From Polynucleobacter sp. UK-FUSCHL-C3 (lineage in GTDB: Bacteria; Pseudomonadota; Gammaproteobacteria; Burkholderiales; Burkholderiaceae): DNA of 64,000 nt. Made by a program: the position numbers and the translations under genes. Positions 20,891 through 29,142 of the stretch are shown here, in pieces. The notes beneath the pieces are model-generated. The model searched no databases. It was not told where the DNA came from and saw only the letters and a list, made by a program, of their open reading frames with translations. Numbering within the stretch: the first letter of the stretch is position 1; every line of letters starts with the position of its first letter. Location of the stretch: contig NZ_CP099959.1 in the NCBI RefSeq assembly GCF_040409815.1, positions 1,240,001 through 1,304,000 of the forward strand, written 5' to 3'.

Positions 20891-22689
20891 TACAAATCCT
20901 CACTTCCAAGCAACATCTCGCTAATGCCCTTGCCAGCTTGCACCATTGGCCAAACATTTTCCTCTGGATCGATCTGGAAATCCATAAATACAGTTCTATC
21001 CTTAAGTTTTAGGGCCTCTTTAAGTGCTGGCTCAACATCAGCCTTGGTCTCAATCCGCATACCGACATGCCCATAAGCCTCCGCAAGCTTCACAAAGTCC
21101 GGTAAAGAATCCATATATGAGCTGGAATAACGTTTGCTATAGGTAAGTTCCTGCCATTGACGAACCATACCTAAGTAACGATTATTCAAGGACACAATCT
21201 TAATTGGCGTGTTGTATTGCGTGAGCGTAGAGAGTTCTTGAATACACATTTGTATGGAACCCTCACCCGTGATGGTGACCACCTCTTTATCAGGGAAGGC
21301 TTTCTTAATCCCCATGGCATAGGGCAAGCCAACACCCATCGTGCCAAGACCACCTGAGTTAATCCAGCGACGAGGTTCATCAAACTTATAGAACTGGGCC
21401 GCCCACATTTGGTGTTGACCTACATCGGAGCAAACATACGCATCACCTTTTGTTAACTCCCAAAGTTTTTGAACCACATACTGCGGCTTCACAATTTGTG
21501 ACTCACGATCGTACTTAAGACAATCTTTTGTTTGCCACTGTGCAATCTGATCCCACCAGGCTTTAACCTTCGCTTGATTCTTTCGGGCAGGCGCACTCCG
21601 AATCTGTGCTGACATATCTGCCAAGATCTCTTTGAGGTCGCCGACGATTGGCACATCGACCTTGACGCGCTTAGAGATCACAGACGGATCAATATCAATA
21701 TGAATAATTTTGCGTGGATGGCTTGCAAAGTGCGCTGGGTTACCAATTACACGATCATCAAAACGCGCGCCAATTGCAATCAATACATCGCAGTGCTGCA
21801 TAGCCATATTGGCCTCGTAGGTACCATGCATTCCGAGCATACCAACAAACTGCTGGTGAGTACCTGGAAATCCTCCCAAGCCCATCAATGTATTGGTGAC
21901 TGGGTAACCTAACAGCTCAGCAAACTCTTTTAATTGGGGAGCAGCTTCTGCCATGATGATGCCGCCACCGGTATAAATGTACGGGCGTTCCGCCTCTTGC
22001 AGCAGAGAAACAGCTTTCCGAATTTGTCCGCTATGACCCTTAACCACTGGATTGTAGGAACGCATATTGAGAGTGTCTGGGTAAACAAACGCGCCCTTAG
22101 TTGCCGATACATCCTTTGGAATATCCACTAAGACCGGGCCAGGTCGGCCAGTGCGCGCAATATGAAATGCCTTCTTTAAGGTCAAAGCAAGATCTTTAAC
22201 GTCTTTTACTAGAAAGTTATGTTTTACGATCGGACGCGTAATACCAACGGTATCCGCTTCTTGGAAAGCATCCTCACCAATAGCATAGGTTGGCACGTTG
22301 CCGGTAATGATCACCATGGGAATCGAATCGGTATATGCAGTAGCAATACCAGTAACCGCATTGGTCACTCCAGGACCTGAGGTTACAAGTGCAACACCAA
22401 CCTTACCGGTTGCACGGGCATAACCATCAGCAGCATGCACAGCAGCTTGCTCATGGCGTACAAGTATATGTTCAAACTTATCTTGCTTGAATATCTCGTC
22501 ATAAATAAAGAGAACTGCTCCGCCAGGATAGCCCCAGACGTATTCCACGCCTTCAGCATGGAGAGCATGAACCAGCATCTCTGCACCAATCATTTCTGGA
22601 CCAGAGGGTGGCGTATTATTTTCTGAAATTACCCCACCTGGGGCTTGACTAGCTTTGCTAGCTAAAAATTCAGCGCTTGTTGTATTCAT
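20890..22689 (-). CDS. ilvB: Acetolactate synthase, large catalytic subunit
   Basis: This thiamine-diphosphate enzyme condenses two pyruvates, or pyruvate with 2-oxobutyrate. The 599-residue product has the catalytic Glu in LVRHEQAAVHAADGYAR, the FAD-binding middle domain and the ThDP/Mg motif starting ITGEGSIQM and ending in SLNNRYLGM. The first 30 residues are a variable extension. It is the first gene of ilvBHC. The 243 bases upstream, shared with the divergent sigma-factor gene, show no leader peptide rich in Val, Leu or Ile, so I see no attenuator here, unlike at leuA. Confidence 0.96.
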   Translation of the reverse strand: MNTTSAEFLASKASQAPGGVISENNTPPSGPEMIGAEMLVHALHAEGVEYVWGYPGGAVLFIYDEIFKQDKFEHILVRHEQAAVHAADGYARATGKVGVALVTSGPGVTNAVTGIATAYTDSIPMVIITGNVPTYAIGEDAFQEADTVGITRPIVKHNFLVKDVKDLALTLKKAFHIARTGRPGPVLVDIPKDVSATKGAFVYPDTLNMRSYNPVVKGHSGQIRKAVSLLQEAERPYIYTGGGIIMAEAAPQLKEFAELLGYPVTNTLMGLGGFPGTHQQFVGMLGMHGTYEANMAMQHCDVLIAIGARFDDRVIGNPAHFASHPRKIIHIDIDPSVISKRVKVDVPIVGDLKEILADMSAQIRSAPARKNQAKVKAWWDQIAQWQTKDCLKYDRESQIVKPQYVVQKLWELTKGDAYVCSDVGQHQMWAAQFYKFDEPRRWINSGGLGTMGVGLPYAMGIKKAFPDKEVVTITGEGSIQMCIQELSTLTQYNTPIKIVSLNNRYLGMVRQWQELTYSKRYSSSYMDSLPDFVKLAEAYGHVGMRIETKADVEPALKEALKLKDRTVFMDFQIDPEENVWPMVQAGKGISEMLLGSEDL

Positions 22690-22932
22690 TTTTCCTTTTC
22701 CTTTGCAATTTTCGGCAAAAAATTGTTTAGGCTGTTCTGTCCCATACTTATGGTCCGGGTTCGAACGGCACCGCCGCGCAGAAAATTAAAGCCACTTCTT
22801 GGATGGTTTCTTTGCGGTAAGCCTTATATTGTAAAGCAATAGCCTAGAATGAGCGAGCTAAGCCCTTAATTCAGATCGATTTATAAGCTAAATTGTCCTC
22901 CTTTAACCTATCCCGCAAGCCCCAGATTTAGA

Positions 22933-23502
22933 ATGGCATCCGCCCAAGAACTGAACCTTTTCCTAGCCAGTATTGAGAAAAAGGCCTTTAAACAGGCTGT
23001 TTATGCCGTTCGGGATGATGCCAGCGCCCTAGACATTGTTCAGGATGCCATGATTAGTCTGGCTGAAAAGTATGCCGATCGCCCTGCTAGCGAACTCCCT
23101 TTGATCTTCACCCGAATTCTCCAAAATCGGATTCATGACTGGTTTAGACGCCAAAAGGTCCGCAATACCTATGAAACCTCTTTCTCCTCCCTGGGCTCTG
23201 GTCAAGATGGCGAGGAAAGCTTTGACCCTCTAGAACTGCTTGAAATCAGGGATGATGCCCAAATATCCCAAGACGGGGAGGAAAAGCTCGCACAAAGTCA
23301 GTTATTGGCTATCCTAGAGGCTGAAATAACAAAATTGCCAATTCGTCAACGAGAGGCCTTCCTCATGCGTTATTGGGATGAGCTAAGTACGGCCGAAACA
23401 GCTCTCGCCATGGGGTGCAGCGAGGGAAGCGTTAAAACCCATTGTTCCCGGGCCACCAATACTTTGGCCGCTGCCTTAAAAGCCAAAGGAATTGTGCTGT
23501 GA
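22933..23502 (+). CDS. ECF-type RNA polymerase sigma factor
   Basis: This is an alternative sigma factor of the extracytoplasmic function group. The 189-residue product shows sigma region 2 (ALDIVQDAMISLAEKYAD, then LPLIFTRILQNRIHDWFRR) and region 4 with a helix-turn-helix (LPIRQREAFLMRYWDE, CSEGSVKTHCSRA). It opens a tight plus-strand cluster: DUF3619, DUF3106 and RDD proteins follow with gaps of two to nine bases. That cluster is conserved in Burkholderiales. The stimulus and regulon cannot be read from sequence. Confidence 0.92.
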   Translation: MASAQELNLFLASIEKKAFKQAVYAVRDDASALDIVQDAMISLAEKYADRPASELPLIFTRILQNRIHDWFRRQKVRNTYETSFSSLGSGQDGEESFDPLELLEIRDDAQISQDGEEKLAQSQLLAILEAEITKLPIRQREAFLMRYWDELSTAETALAMGCSEGSVKTHCSRATNTLAAALKAKGIVL

Positions 23503-23504
23503 AG

Positions 23505-23975
23505 ATGGAAACAAACAACCAAATGCATAAATCAGACATTGAGGACCAATTTGGCAAACGCGTTGCCAAGCTCTTGGATTCACAAAGTCAACAGCTAGAT
23601 AGCGCTGTTCAAGAACGGCTATTGCAATCACGAACTCTAGCAATAGGTCGTGCCAAACCAGAGTCCATTCTCGTCCTAGATCGACAAATGGCTACTGTAG
23701 GCCATCGCCTCAATGCGCCAAGGCCTAATTATCCTCTTTGGTCATTTGGCACATGGCTAATCCCCCTCGTAGTTGTTGTGTTGGGGCTCATTGCGATTAC
23801 CGAATGGCAAGAAGATATGCGGATTAAAGATATCGCTACAGTAGATATCGCCCTTCTAACCGACGATGTTCCGCCAAACGCATTTGCAGATAACGGCTAC
23901 ATGGCCTATCTAAAAATGAAGACGGTTGCCAAGCCTGAGGTGGAAGAGAAAAAAGCGGAAGACGAGAAAATTTAG
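23505..23975 (+). CDS. DUF3619 family protein, possible membrane anti-sigma factor
   Basis: This is a protein of unknown function with a soluble N-terminal half, one transmembrane helix (WLIPLVVVVLGLIAI, about residues 83-100) and a roughly 55-residue periplasmic tail ending in Glu/Lys-rich sequence. The frame is open back into the sigma gene. I start it at ATG 23505, two bases after the sigma stop (156 residues); ATG 23523 is an alternative. Its position after an ECF sigma gene and its single-helix topology are those of an anti-sigma factor. This is inference; I see no ZAS-type Cys/His motif. Confidence 0.82.
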   Translation: METNNQMHKSDIEDQFGKRVAKLLDSQSQQLDSAVQERLLQSRTLAIGRAKPESILVLDRQMATVGHRLNAPRPNYPLWSFGTWLIPLVVVVLGLIAITEWQEDMRIKDIATVDIALLTDDVPPNAFADNGYMAYLKMKTVAKPEVEEKKAEDEKI

Positions 23976-23977
23976 TC

Positions 23978-24526
23978 ATGAAAAGAGCTGCGCTCTCGGC
24001 ATATGTTCTGACCTTGTCTTGCCTGATTCTTCCCACGGCTACCGCAGCCCAAGAGCCAAGCGTCAATCAAAAAACTCAAGAGAGTAGCTCGCGAAAAAAG
24101 GGAACAAAGTTAGATTGGCCAAACCTAAGTCCGTTACAACAAACTGTTCTTGCCTCACTCGAATCTGATTGGAATACCTTCAACCAAAATAGTAAAGTGA
24201 AATGGTTAAAAGTGGCAGATCGCTACCCCTCGATGTCATCTGCAGATCAAGAGCGCCTTCAAGGGCGTATGTCGGAGTGGTCAAAGCTTCCCCAAAAAGA
24301 TCGGCGGATGGCACGCGATAATTACTTATCCAGCTTGCAATTTCCGCCAGAGCAAAAAAAGGCTGCTTGGGAGGCCTATCAACAATTAAGCGAAGAAGAG
24401 AAACAAAAGTTAGCCCAACAAGAACGTGCTCAGAAAAAAACAGGGGCGGTTAGCTCACCAGCGATCCAACCTCGGCCGGTACTTAACAATACCAGTGCCC
24501 CCTCATCAAACCCCACAATCAAATAA
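23978..24526 (+). CDS. DUF3106 family periplasmic protein
   Basis: This 182-residue protein has a signal peptide (MKRAALSAYVLTLSCLIL, cleavage near ATAAQ) and a DUF3106 region. That region holds repeated short helices of the pattern LSPLQQ, W..L...DR, MSEWSKLPQKDRR and YQQLSEEEKQKL. The tail is Pro/Ser-rich and low in complexity. It is probably periplasmic and may bind a partner through the helical repeat. It starts two bases after DUF3619. Function is unknown. Confidence 0.85.
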   Translation: MKRAALSAYVLTLSCLILPTATAAQEPSVNQKTQESSSRKKGTKLDWPNLSPLQQTVLASLESDWNTFNQNSKVKWLKVADRYPSMSSADQERLQGRMSEWSKLPQKDRRMARDNYLSSLQFPPEQKKAAWEAYQQLSEEEKQKLAQQERAQKKTGAVSSPAIQPRPVLNNTSAPSSNPTIK

Positions 24527-24535
24527 ACTGAGGGG

Positions 24536-25078
24536 ATGAACCCCAGCGATCTCAAAGCACTGCCCTCACCTCGATTTTGGCGAAGGGTTTTTTGTAATCT
24601 CTACGAGCAATTAATCCTTTTGGGGGTTCTTGCCTTCACCTTCCTGGTCCCCAATCTAATCATTGGTATTGTCTTTGGAATAGCAATCCCAAGCTGGCTC
24701 ACCTTCTTCTATCTGTATGGGGTCCTTGCCCTCTACTTCACCTGGTATTGGCGCCGTAATGGTCAAACTCTTGCGATGCAAACCTGGCGCATACAACTAA
24801 TCACTGCAGATGGCTATCGCCCTGAAAAAAAACAAGCGTTCTGGCGTTATGTATACGGCTCACTCTGGTTATTGCCCTGCTTAGCAGTTCATGCCGCTTT
24901 TCCTTTGCGGGGCTGGCAAATCATCAGCCTACTCTTTGTAGTGGCTCTTTTCTTATGGCCACTCAGTATTTATATCGATCGCAAACATCGTCAAGGCCTA
25001 CCCGATCGAATGGCAGGTACAAAATTGATTGAATTACCTAGATATCCGAAAAAAGAGCAAGTGCCAACAAAGGCTTAG
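24536..25078 (+). CDS. RDD family membrane protein
   Basis: This is an RDD-domain membrane protein of 180 residues with about four transmembrane helices, the family Arg in FWRRVF and the closing DR...G Asp motif (LPDRMAGTKLI). RDD proteins have been linked to ion or solute movement, but the activity of this one is unknown. It ends the sigma cluster. Its stop codon abuts the stop of the convergent permease gene at 25079. Confidence 0.85.
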   Translation: MNPSDLKALPSPRFWRRVFCNLYEQLILLGVLAFTFLVPNLIIGIVFGIAIPSWLTFFYLYGVLALYFTWYWRRNGQTLAMQTWRIQLITADGYRPEKKQAFWRYVYGSLWLLPCLAVHAAFPLRGWQIISLLFVVALFLWPLSIYIDRKHRQGLPDRMAGTKLIELPRYPKKEQVPTKA

Positions 25079-27586
25079 TTATGCTGCGCGCAAGCAATCC
25101 ATCGTGCTTGCGCTTTGTATTTTGCGTTGTAACTGAGCACCCGCAATCAAACTCATCAGCAAGCCAATCAACATACCTAGAGCAATTGCGCTCGCAAATG
25201 AGTAAAACTCAATTTCTAGGAGATAGCGACCCAAGGCCCATGTACTAGCACTAGCCGCAAGACCGCCGAGCAAGCCTGATATCAAACCAATCGCTGCGAG
25301 TTCCATAAAAACCAATTGACTTAATGTTTGCTTGGAAGTGCCCATTGCTTTTAACAAAGCAGCATCTCGAAAGCGATCATCCTGCGTTGAGCCCAAAACC
25401 GCAAATAACACCAGAATGGCAGCGCAAAGGGTAAATGCAAGCAATAGTCCAAGAGCGCTTGCCAAGCGATTTAAAACTTCCTGAATTTGCCTCAAAGAGT
25501 TATCAATATCCACAATCGTAAGATTTGGATATCGTTGGGCCAACTGAATATCCAAGGATTCTAAGTTCTTCGCTTGGTGATAAGACGTAATCCAAGATTG
25601 CGGGAAACTCTTTAAGGCCTCGGGCGGAAAGATCACGAAAAAATTAACCTGCATTGATCCCCAATCAAGTTTACGTAAAGAGGTGATGGGAGCAGTAATC
25701 GTTTGCCCAGCGATATCAAAACTCATTTGATCGCCCAAGCTTAGTCCTAAGGTTTTTGCAATGCCGGTTTCCAGAGAAATCTGTGGCCTACTATCTTCCC
25801 CAAACCAACGACCCGATACCAATTGATTATCCGTCGGAAAAATGGATGTATAGGAAAGATTGAACTCACGATCCACTAATCGCTTGGCATTATCGGATTG
25901 ATACTGATCGGGCATGACCTCGCGCCCATTGATTTGTGTGAGTCTACCTCGTACCATGGGGTATAACTGCACCTGGCCTACCCCTCCGGTATCTAGCATT
26001 TGCCGAACAGTTTGCCGTTGATCGTTTTGAATATTGATCAAGAAACGATTGGGTGCATCGACCGGCACATTTGCTTGCCAACTCTGCAACAAATCTTGTC
26101 GCAGAAGAAAGATCAGTAGTAGAGCCATGATTGCCAAAGCAAGTGAGCTCACCTGAATCATGGCAAAGGCAGCACGGCGTGACTGCGCACTAATAGCAAA
26201 GCGAAGAGCAAAACCAATATTAGCCAAATGACTAGATTGGGCAAATCGACCTAGACTCCAAAGACCCAAGTAAGCTAAGGCTGCAAATGCTATTGCCCCT
26301 AACCCAAAACAAACTGTGACCCAAATTAATAATTTCCAATCACGAGTTGCCCAGAAAATTAATGCCAAGCAACTAAGCAGGCCAAATGCAGCCATCGACT
26401 GAGCGGCAAATGGCACCCTACCAAACTCTCGTCGCACTAAGCGGAGTGGCGATATCTGGCTTAAGGTGAGCATGGGCGGTCCGGCAAATCCTAATAAAAG
26501 TAATAAGGCAAAAATAATGCTCCAAACCATAGGCCAAATTGATGGGGCTGGTAAATTACCCCGGATTAACCCCCCCAGTAACTGCATCAAACTTTCTTGA
26601 GCAAACCAACCAATCGCTGCGCCAGAAAAGCTTGCTACTAAACCAATGGCTGCCAAGAGGTATAACTGCCTCCGCAAAATCATGCCTTGACTGGCACCAA
26701 AGCATTTCCAGACTGCGCTAATATCGGCTTGCTTTAGAACGTAACGTCTTGCAGCTAAAGCAATAGCAAGAGCACAGATTAATGCGGTCATCAAAGCAAC
26801 AATCGATAAAAACCGCTCAGCGCGTTCTAGGGTCTTGCGCATCACTGGCTGTGCATTCTCTAAAGACTCAATCCGGATACCGCGAAGTTTTTGTTGCTCA
26901 ATGAAGCCTGTTGCCCATGTTTGATAAGACTTTATTTGGGCATCGCTTCCAGAAAGTAATAGGCGATAGGTAACCCGACTTCCAAACCCGATTAGGCCGG
27001 TACTTGCTAAATCATCTAAAGCGATCATCACGCGAGGCGCAAAATTCATAAACGCGGCTCCACGATCGAGCTCCCGAATAATCACTGCATCAATCTGAAA
27101 TTGACGATCACCGATTATTAGACGATCCCCAATCTTTGCTTTCAGGGAAATTAATACTGCCGGATCTACCCAAACAGTATTCTTGGGTGGCATGCCAGTG
27201 ACCTCAATGACAGAGAGATCTTTATCTTTGCTTAATGTGTCCTGACGACTAATTTGCAACGTACCGCGCAATGGGTATGCATTACTAACCGCCTTGAGTG
27301 AGCTTAATTTACTTTCACCCCCATGGCTAACCATACTGGGAAATACAACCGTTTGCGCAATCCCTAATTTCTTTGCGTTTGCTTCCTCAATGAGTTGAGC
27401 GGAAATAGGCTGATCTGCAGCAATCAATAAATCAGATGCTAGTAAAGTACGCCCGTCTATCTCAAAACTACGTTGTAAACGATCGGCCAGAAAGCTGACG
27501 CTAGATAATGCGGCAACCGATAAAACGAGGGCTATAAAAAGCCAAAGGAGCTCTTTTGCTCGAAGCTCCTTTGCGAAAGTTAACAT
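25079..27586 (-). CDS. ABC transporter permease, FtsX/MacB family (YbbP-like)
   Basis: This large inner-membrane permease has 835 residues and about ten transmembrane helices: one N-terminal, a periplasmic domain of about 230 residues, a central block of helices, a second periplasmic domain, and a C-terminal FtsX core (VLFAVLGSTQDDRFRDAALLKAMG). This duplicated layout is that of E. coli YbbP, which works with the ATPase YbbA and is thought to extract lipids or release factors from the membrane. No ATPase gene lies beside it. It follows the SDR gene by five bases on the same strand. Confidence 0.88.
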   Translation of the reverse strand: MLTFAKELRAKELLWLFIALVLSVAALSSVSFLADRLQRSFEIDGRTLLASDLLIAADQPISAQLIEEANAKKLGIAQTVVFPSMVSHGGESKLSSLKAVSNAYPLRGTLQISRQDTLSKDKDLSVIEVTGMPPKNTVWVDPAVLISLKAKIGDRLIIGDRQFQIDAVIIRELDRGAAFMNFAPRVMIALDDLASTGLIGFGSRVTYRLLLSGSDAQIKSYQTWATGFIEQQKLRGIRIESLENAQPVMRKTLERAERFLSIVALMTALICALAIALAARRYVLKQADISAVWKCFGASQGMILRRQLYLLAAIGLVASFSGAAIGWFAQESLMQLLGGLIRGNLPAPSIWPMVWSIIFALLLLLGFAGPPMLTLSQISPLRLVRREFGRVPFAAQSMAAFGLLSCLALIFWATRDWKLLIWVTVCFGLGAIAFAALAYLGLWSLGRFAQSSHLANIGFALRFAISAQSRRAAFAMIQVSSLALAIMALLLIFLLRQDLLQSWQANVPVDAPNRFLINIQNDQRQTVRQMLDTGGVGQVQLYPMVRGRLTQINGREVMPDQYQSDNAKRLVDREFNLSYTSIFPTDNQLVSGRWFGEDSRPQISLETGIAKTLGLSLGDQMSFDIAGQTITAPITSLRKLDWGSMQVNFFVIFPPEALKSFPQSWITSYHQAKNLESLDIQLAQRYPNLTIVDIDNSLRQIQEVLNRLASALGLLLAFTLCAAILVLFAVLGSTQDDRFRDAALLKAMGTSKQTLSQLVFMELAAIGLISGLLGGLAASASTWALGRYLLEIEFYSFASAIALGMLIGLLMSLIAGAQLQRKIQSASTMDCLRAA

Positions 27587-27591
27587 GGCAA

Positions 27592-28377
27592 TTAAATACT
27601 CGGTACTTGTCCGCCATCGATGCGAATGACCGATCCAGTGATGTAAGAAGCATTGGTACTTGCCAAGAACGCAACGGTATCTCCGTATTCTTTAGGATCA
27701 CCATAACGCCCCATCGGGATTGTTTTAAGGCTTGCACTCACTACTTGTTCATAGCTAATGTTCTCGCGCTTAGCACGCGCCTCATCCAATTGGCGTAAAC
27801 GATCTGTTGCAACACGACCTGGCATGACAATATTGACAGTAACACCTTCTGCAGCAACCTCGGCTGCCAAGGTCTTTGACCATGCCAATAATGCAGCGCG
27901 CAGAGTGTTAGAGATTACTAAATTTTTGATTGGCACAATTGCACCCGAGGTCGTGCTGGTAATTACTCTACCCCACTTACGTTCACGCATACCTGGTAAT
28001 ACTCGGTCTGTAATGCCCATTAGGGATAAGACCATTTCATTAAAACTTTTTTGCCATAACTGTGGGTCTTGCCCAGTAGCGGTCGTGGGTGGCGGACCAC
28101 CAGTATTGTTAATCAATATATCAATCGGACCTAGTGTTGACTCTACCTCTTTCACATGAGCATCAATCGAATCTAGGTTGGCCAGATCCCAATTCAGGGC
28201 TAAGGCTTTTCCACCCACAGCCTCAATCATCTGAACAGTCTGCTGCAAACTATCTGCATTGCGACCGGTTACAGCAACCTTCACTCCCTCGCGTGCCAAG
28301 GCAACAGCCATGGCTTGACCAAGACCTCGGCTTGAGGCGATAACCAGTGCTGTTTTTCCTTTAAGTCCTAAATCCAT
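27592..28377 (-). CDS. SDR family oxidoreductase lacking the usual catalytic Tyr
   Basis: This is a 261-residue Rossmann-fold short-chain dehydrogenase. The dinucleotide loop is ASSRGLGQAM, NNTGG stands for the usual NNAG, and the C-terminus is SVIRIDGGQ. The active-site YxxxK is replaced: the segment reads SNTLRAALLAWSK, with no Tyr at the catalytic position. This Tyr-less pattern with an Arg recurs in a subgroup of bacterial SDRs of unknown reaction, so it is probably not a sequence error. It may share a transcript with the permease downstream. Confidence 0.85.
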   Translation of the reverse strand: MDLGLKGKTALVIASSRGLGQAMAVALAREGVKVAVTGRNADSLQQTVQMIEAVGGKALALNWDLANLDSIDAHVKEVESTLGPIDILINNTGGPPPTTATGQDPQLWQKSFNEMVLSLMGITDRVLPGMRERKWGRVITSTTSGAIVPIKNLVISNTLRAALLAWSKTLAAEVAAEGVTVNIVMPGRVATDRLRQLDEARAKRENISYEQVVSASLKTIPMGRYGDPKEYGDTVAFLASTNASYITGSVIRIDGGQVPSI

Positions 28378-28467
28378 TTCATCTCCCTTAGTAATTTCAA
28401 TTGTTTATTATGAAAATATCTTTTTATTTGAAAACAGCCTTAATAAAATGATTATTCTATTAAGGGT

Positions 28468-28506
28468 AAGCCTAATAGTTAGTATTAAAACAAACTATTT
28501 AGGCTT
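28468..28506. repeat. AT-rich inverted repeat between tRNA-Arg and the SDR gene
   Basis: AAGCCTAATAGTT (28468-28480) pairs with AACTATTTAGGCTT (28493-28506) over 13 bp with a single bulged T, around a 12-base loop. It lies in the 166-base gap upstream of the SDR gene. Neither side has a clear U-tract. It could be a regulator site, a weak bidirectional terminator or a leader structure; the sequence does not decide. Confidence 0.5.
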
Positions 28507-28512
28507 TGAGGA

Positions 28513-28533
28513 ATTTGCCCGTGGAGGGCAAAT
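28513..28533 (-). terminator. Hairpin just after tRNA-Arg, probable 3' end signal
   Basis: A perfect 8-bp stem (ATTTGCCC with GGGCAAAT) and a five-base loop lie ten bases after the CCA end of tRNA-Arg on its strand. The run that follows is TCCTC rather than a U-tract, so it may act as a processing or stability element instead of a strong terminator. Confidence 0.45.
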
Positions 28534-28543
28534 AATAGGAATA

Positions 28544-28620
28544 TGGCGCGGCTGGCAGGATTCGAACCCACGACCCCTTGGTTCGTAGCCAAGTACTCTA
28601 TCCAACTGAGCTACAGCCGC
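28544..28620 (-). tRNA. tRNA-Arg, anticodon ACG
   Basis: The minus strand gives a 77-nt tRNA with CCA encoded. It has acceptor GCGGCTG/CAGCCGC, a D-arm AGCTCAGTTGGATAGAG, an anticodon stem CTTGG/CCAAG with loop CTACGAA (anticodon ACG, read as ICG for CGU/CGC/CGA), and a T-arm GTGGGTTCGAATCC. Its 5' end is only 18 bases from the start codon of the divergent greB gene. Confidence 0.97.
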
Positions 28621-28638
28621 ATGAGGCAGAATTATGCC

Positions 28639-29133
28639 ATGGATAGCAAGAACTACATTACCCCCATTGGTCATCAAGCCCTCAAAACGGAGTTATTGCA
28701 CCTTTTGGATCAGGAGCGTCCAGAAATCGTTCAGGTGGTCCATTGGGCTGCATCCAACGGCGATCGCTCAGAAAATGGGGACTATACCTATGGCAAGAAG
28801 CGCTTACGAGAGATCGATCGGCGTATTCGCTTCTTAAACCAACGCCTAGAAAACGCCGTTGTGGTTAATAACTCTGACCGAATCGCCAACGGTGGTGATC
28901 CTGAACAGATATTTTTTGGCGCTACCGTTCAATACTGCGACTCTGAAGGGATTGAGACCACCATTCGGATCGTGGGGGTCGATGAGGTTGATCTTGAACG
29001 AGGCTATGTTAGTTGGGTCTCGCCGATTGCAAAGGCGCTCATCAAAGCAAAGGTGGGGGATACGGTCAAAATACAAACTCCTTCAGGGTTAAAAGAGATT
29101 GATATTGTTGGGGTGAACTACGATGAGTCGTAG
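28639..29133 (+). CDS. greB: Transcription elongation factor GreB
   Basis: GreB binds RNA polymerase and stimulates cleavage of backtracked transcripts. From ATG 28639 the product has 164 residues. The N-terminal coiled coil has the acidic tip at GDRSENGDYTYGKK and the C-terminal domain has the FKBP-like SPIAKALIKAKVGD. A longer frame exists through the tRNA on the other strand but is not protein-like. ATG 28621 (six codons earlier) is possible. The promoter must lie in or beyond the tRNA-Arg gene. Confidence 0.93.
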   Translation: MDSKNYITPIGHQALKTELLHLLDQERPEIVQVVHWAASNGDRSENGDYTYGKKRLREIDRRIRFLNQRLENAVVVNNSDRIANGGDPEQIFFGATVQYCDSEGIETTIRIVGVDEVDLERGYVSWVSPIAKALIKAKVGDTVKIQTPSGLKEIDIVGVNYDES

Positions 29134-29142
29134 TCACTTTGC

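Noticed and set aside
22686..22745. 19-residue ORF overlapping the ilvB start, considered as an ilv leader peptide
   Set aside because: It has only two Leu, one Ile and no Val, and there is no terminator hairpin with a U-tract between it and ilvB.
22750..22785. GGTTCGAA sequence resembling a tRNA T-loop upstream of ilvB
   Set aside because: The flanking bases do not pair as a T-stem, and no acceptor or anticodon arm is present on either strand; GTTCGAAC is simply palindromic.
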